A DNA stretch of 6,438 bases from Candidatus Dormiibacterota bacterium. GTDB taxonomy: Bacteria > Chloroflexota > Dormibacteria > UBA8260 > Bog-877. Under the pieces are notes generated by a model that was not told where the DNA came from, did not search any database, and worked only from the letters and a program-made list of their open reading frames with translations. Below are positions 5,295 to 6,438 of the stretch, piece by piece (within the stretch, counting starts at the first letter, position 1; each line of letters starts with the position of its first letter). The position numbers and the translations under genes are program-made. The stretch lies in assembly GCA_003133485.1 (NCBI GenBank), contig PKXR01000216.1, forward strand, positions 1-6,438. The letters are read 5' to 3'.

Positions 5295-6438
5295 GTGGCT
5301 GAGGCGGTGATCGTTGACGGAGTCCGGACCCCCATCGGTCGATATGGCGGGGTGCTGGCATCCGAGCGACCGGACGACCTGGCCGCCTTGGTTCTGCGTG
5401 CGCTGGTCGACCGGGTCGGCCTGGACCCCAAGGAGATGGAGGACGTCTACCTCGGGTGTGCCAATCAGGCCGGCGAGGACAATCGCGACGTCGCGCGGAT
5501 GGCCGTGCTCCTAGCTGGTTTTCCAGTCGAGGTGGGGGGCTGCACGGTAAACCGCCTGTGTGGCAGCGGCCTGGAGGCGGTGGTCGATGCCGCCCGGGCG
5601 ATCTCCTACGGGGACGGCTCAGCAATCATCGGAGGTGGGGTCGAGTCGATGAGCCGGGCGCCCTGGGTGACCGCTAAGCCGGACCGGGGCTACTCCAGGG
5701 GGGAGCGCGTTCTTCATGACAGCGCCCTCGGCTGGCGCTTCATCAACCCTCGGATGGAGGCTCTCTACGGCACTGATTCGATGGGCCGAACCGCTGAGAA
5801 CGTGGCCGAAATTTTCTCCATCGACCGTGAGTCCCAGGATCAGTTCGCCTTCACCAGTCACCGTCGGGCGCTGGCGGCCCAGGATCGAGGCGCTTTCAAG
5901 GACGAACTCAGCCCGGTGGAGACAGCCAAGGGGACCGTCACCGCCGACGAATGCCCTCGGGCGGACACCACCTTGGAGCGGCTGGCCCAGCTCAAGCCGG
6001 CCTTCGCCGCGGACGGGTCCGTCACCGCGGGCAACTCCAGTCCCCTCAATGACGGTGCCGCGGCGCTCCTGCTGACCTCCCGGGAGTTCGCCGACCGCCG
6101 AGGGCTTCGTCCCATGGCGGCTATCCGGAGCATGGCCGTCGCCGGAGTTCCGCCACGAGTCATGGGGATCGGTCCGGTGCCGGCGACCAAGAAAGCCTTG
6201 GAGCGAGCCCACCTGGCTTTGGCGGACATCAATCTGATCGAGCTGAACGAAGCCTTCGCGGCCCAGTCCCTTGCGGTGCTGCAGGAGCTGGGCCTCGAGG
6301 CCCAAGACGAGCGGGTCAACGTTAACGGCGGAGCTATCGCGCTAGGCCATCCGCTGGGTTGCTCGGGCAGTAGGATCGTGGTCACGCTCATTCATGAGTT
6401 GCGGCGGCGGCAACTCCAGTTCGGCCTGGCCACCATGT
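5295..6438 (+). CDS. Acetyl-CoA acyltransferase (thiolase), PcaF/PaaJ-like, 3' partial
   Basis: A cytoplasmic thiolase that cleaves a 3-oxoacyl-CoA with CoA into acetyl-CoA and a shortened acyl-CoA, or runs in reverse. The window holds 381 residues of a family that is usually about 390-400 long. Visible are the nucleophile Cys89 in NRLCGSG, NEAFA (318-322) and the active-site His352 in GGAIALGHPLG. The reading frame is cut at LATM plus one T; in relatives the next residue is the second catalytic Cys (CVGxGQG), so that residue lies just outside. GCANQAGEDNRDVARMA (54-70), GYSR (132-135) and GWRFINP (146-152) closely resemble beta-ketoadipyl-CoA thiolases, suggesting dicarboxyl- or aromatic-derived acyl-CoA degradation. 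General fatty-acid or acetoacetyl-CoA thiolases share much of this, so I give no symbol. It starts 177 bases after the amidase-like gene, same strand, with its own strong ribosome-binding site and candidate operator palindromes. Confidence 0.93.
   Translation, partial: MAEAVIVDGVRTPIGRYGGVLASERPDDLAALVLRALVDRVGLDPKEMEDVYLGCANQAGEDNRDVARMAVLLAGFPVEVGGCTVNRLCGSGLEAVVDAARAISYGDGSAIIGGGVESMSRAPWVTAKPDRGYSRGERVLHDSALGWRFINPRMEALYGTDSMGRTAENVAEIFSIDRESQDQFAFTSHRRALAAQDRGAFKDELSPVETAKGTVTADECPRADTTLERLAQLKPAFAADGSVTAGNSSPLNDGAAALLLTSREFADRRGLRPMAAIRSMAVAGVPPRVMGIGPVPATKKALERAHLALADINLIELNEAFAAQSLAVLQELGLEAQDERVNVNGGAIALGHPLGCSGSRIVVTLIHELRRRQLQFGLATM

Noticed and set aside
5619..6305. 228-codon minus-strand open frame opposite the thiolase
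   Set aside because: It lies wholly opposite a well-conserved thiolase and shows no domain; a GC-rich shadow frame.

Overview
The window is GC-rich DNA in which every recognisable protein has its best likeness in Actinomycetota. The strongest lineage cues are a BTAD/AAA/TPR regulator of the AfsR/SARP type and a stand-alone RibD C-terminal reductase of the 'pyrimidine reductase family' type. Genus cannot be read from the sequence; a less-studied actinobacterial lineage (e.g. Acidimicrobiia-like) would fit, but that is a guess. Five protein-coding genes fill almost the whole window and two of them are cut by its edges. I see no RNA gene, mobile element or CRISPR array.

Layout: (1) 1-2391 (+), the 3' part of a large ATP-binding transcriptional regulator; its DNA-binding N-terminus lies left of the window. 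(2) 2419-2838 (-), msrB, a zinc-binding methionine-R-sulfoxide reductase, convergent with the regulator across only 27 bases. (3) 2906-3778 (-), a RibD_C/dihydrofolate-reductase-fold oxidoreductase upstream of msrB on the same strand; msrB also appears to have its own promoter in the 67-base gap. (4) 3779-3959, a divergent intergenic region with a perfect inverted repeat and a good sigma70-like promoter firing rightward. (5) 3960-5117 (+), a membrane-anchored amidase_3-fold protein with one expected zinc ligand replaced by tryptophan and an unusual C-terminal membrane segment plus basic tail. (6) 5118-5294, an intergenic stretch with repeated GGTCC/GGACC palindromes. (7) 5295-end (+), a thiolase of the PcaF/PaaJ-like subgroup, cut just before its second catalytic cysteine.

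The genes do not form one pathway: they are a regulator, protein repair, a reductase of uncertain substrate, an envelope protein and acyl-CoA metabolism. I found no convincing new multi-gene system. The points most worth checking are the altered active site and odd architecture of the amidase-fold protein, its near-leaderless promoter with an adjacent inverted repeat, the palindromes before the thiolase, the lone TTA codon in the regulator, and the MsrB without the usual recycling cysteine.
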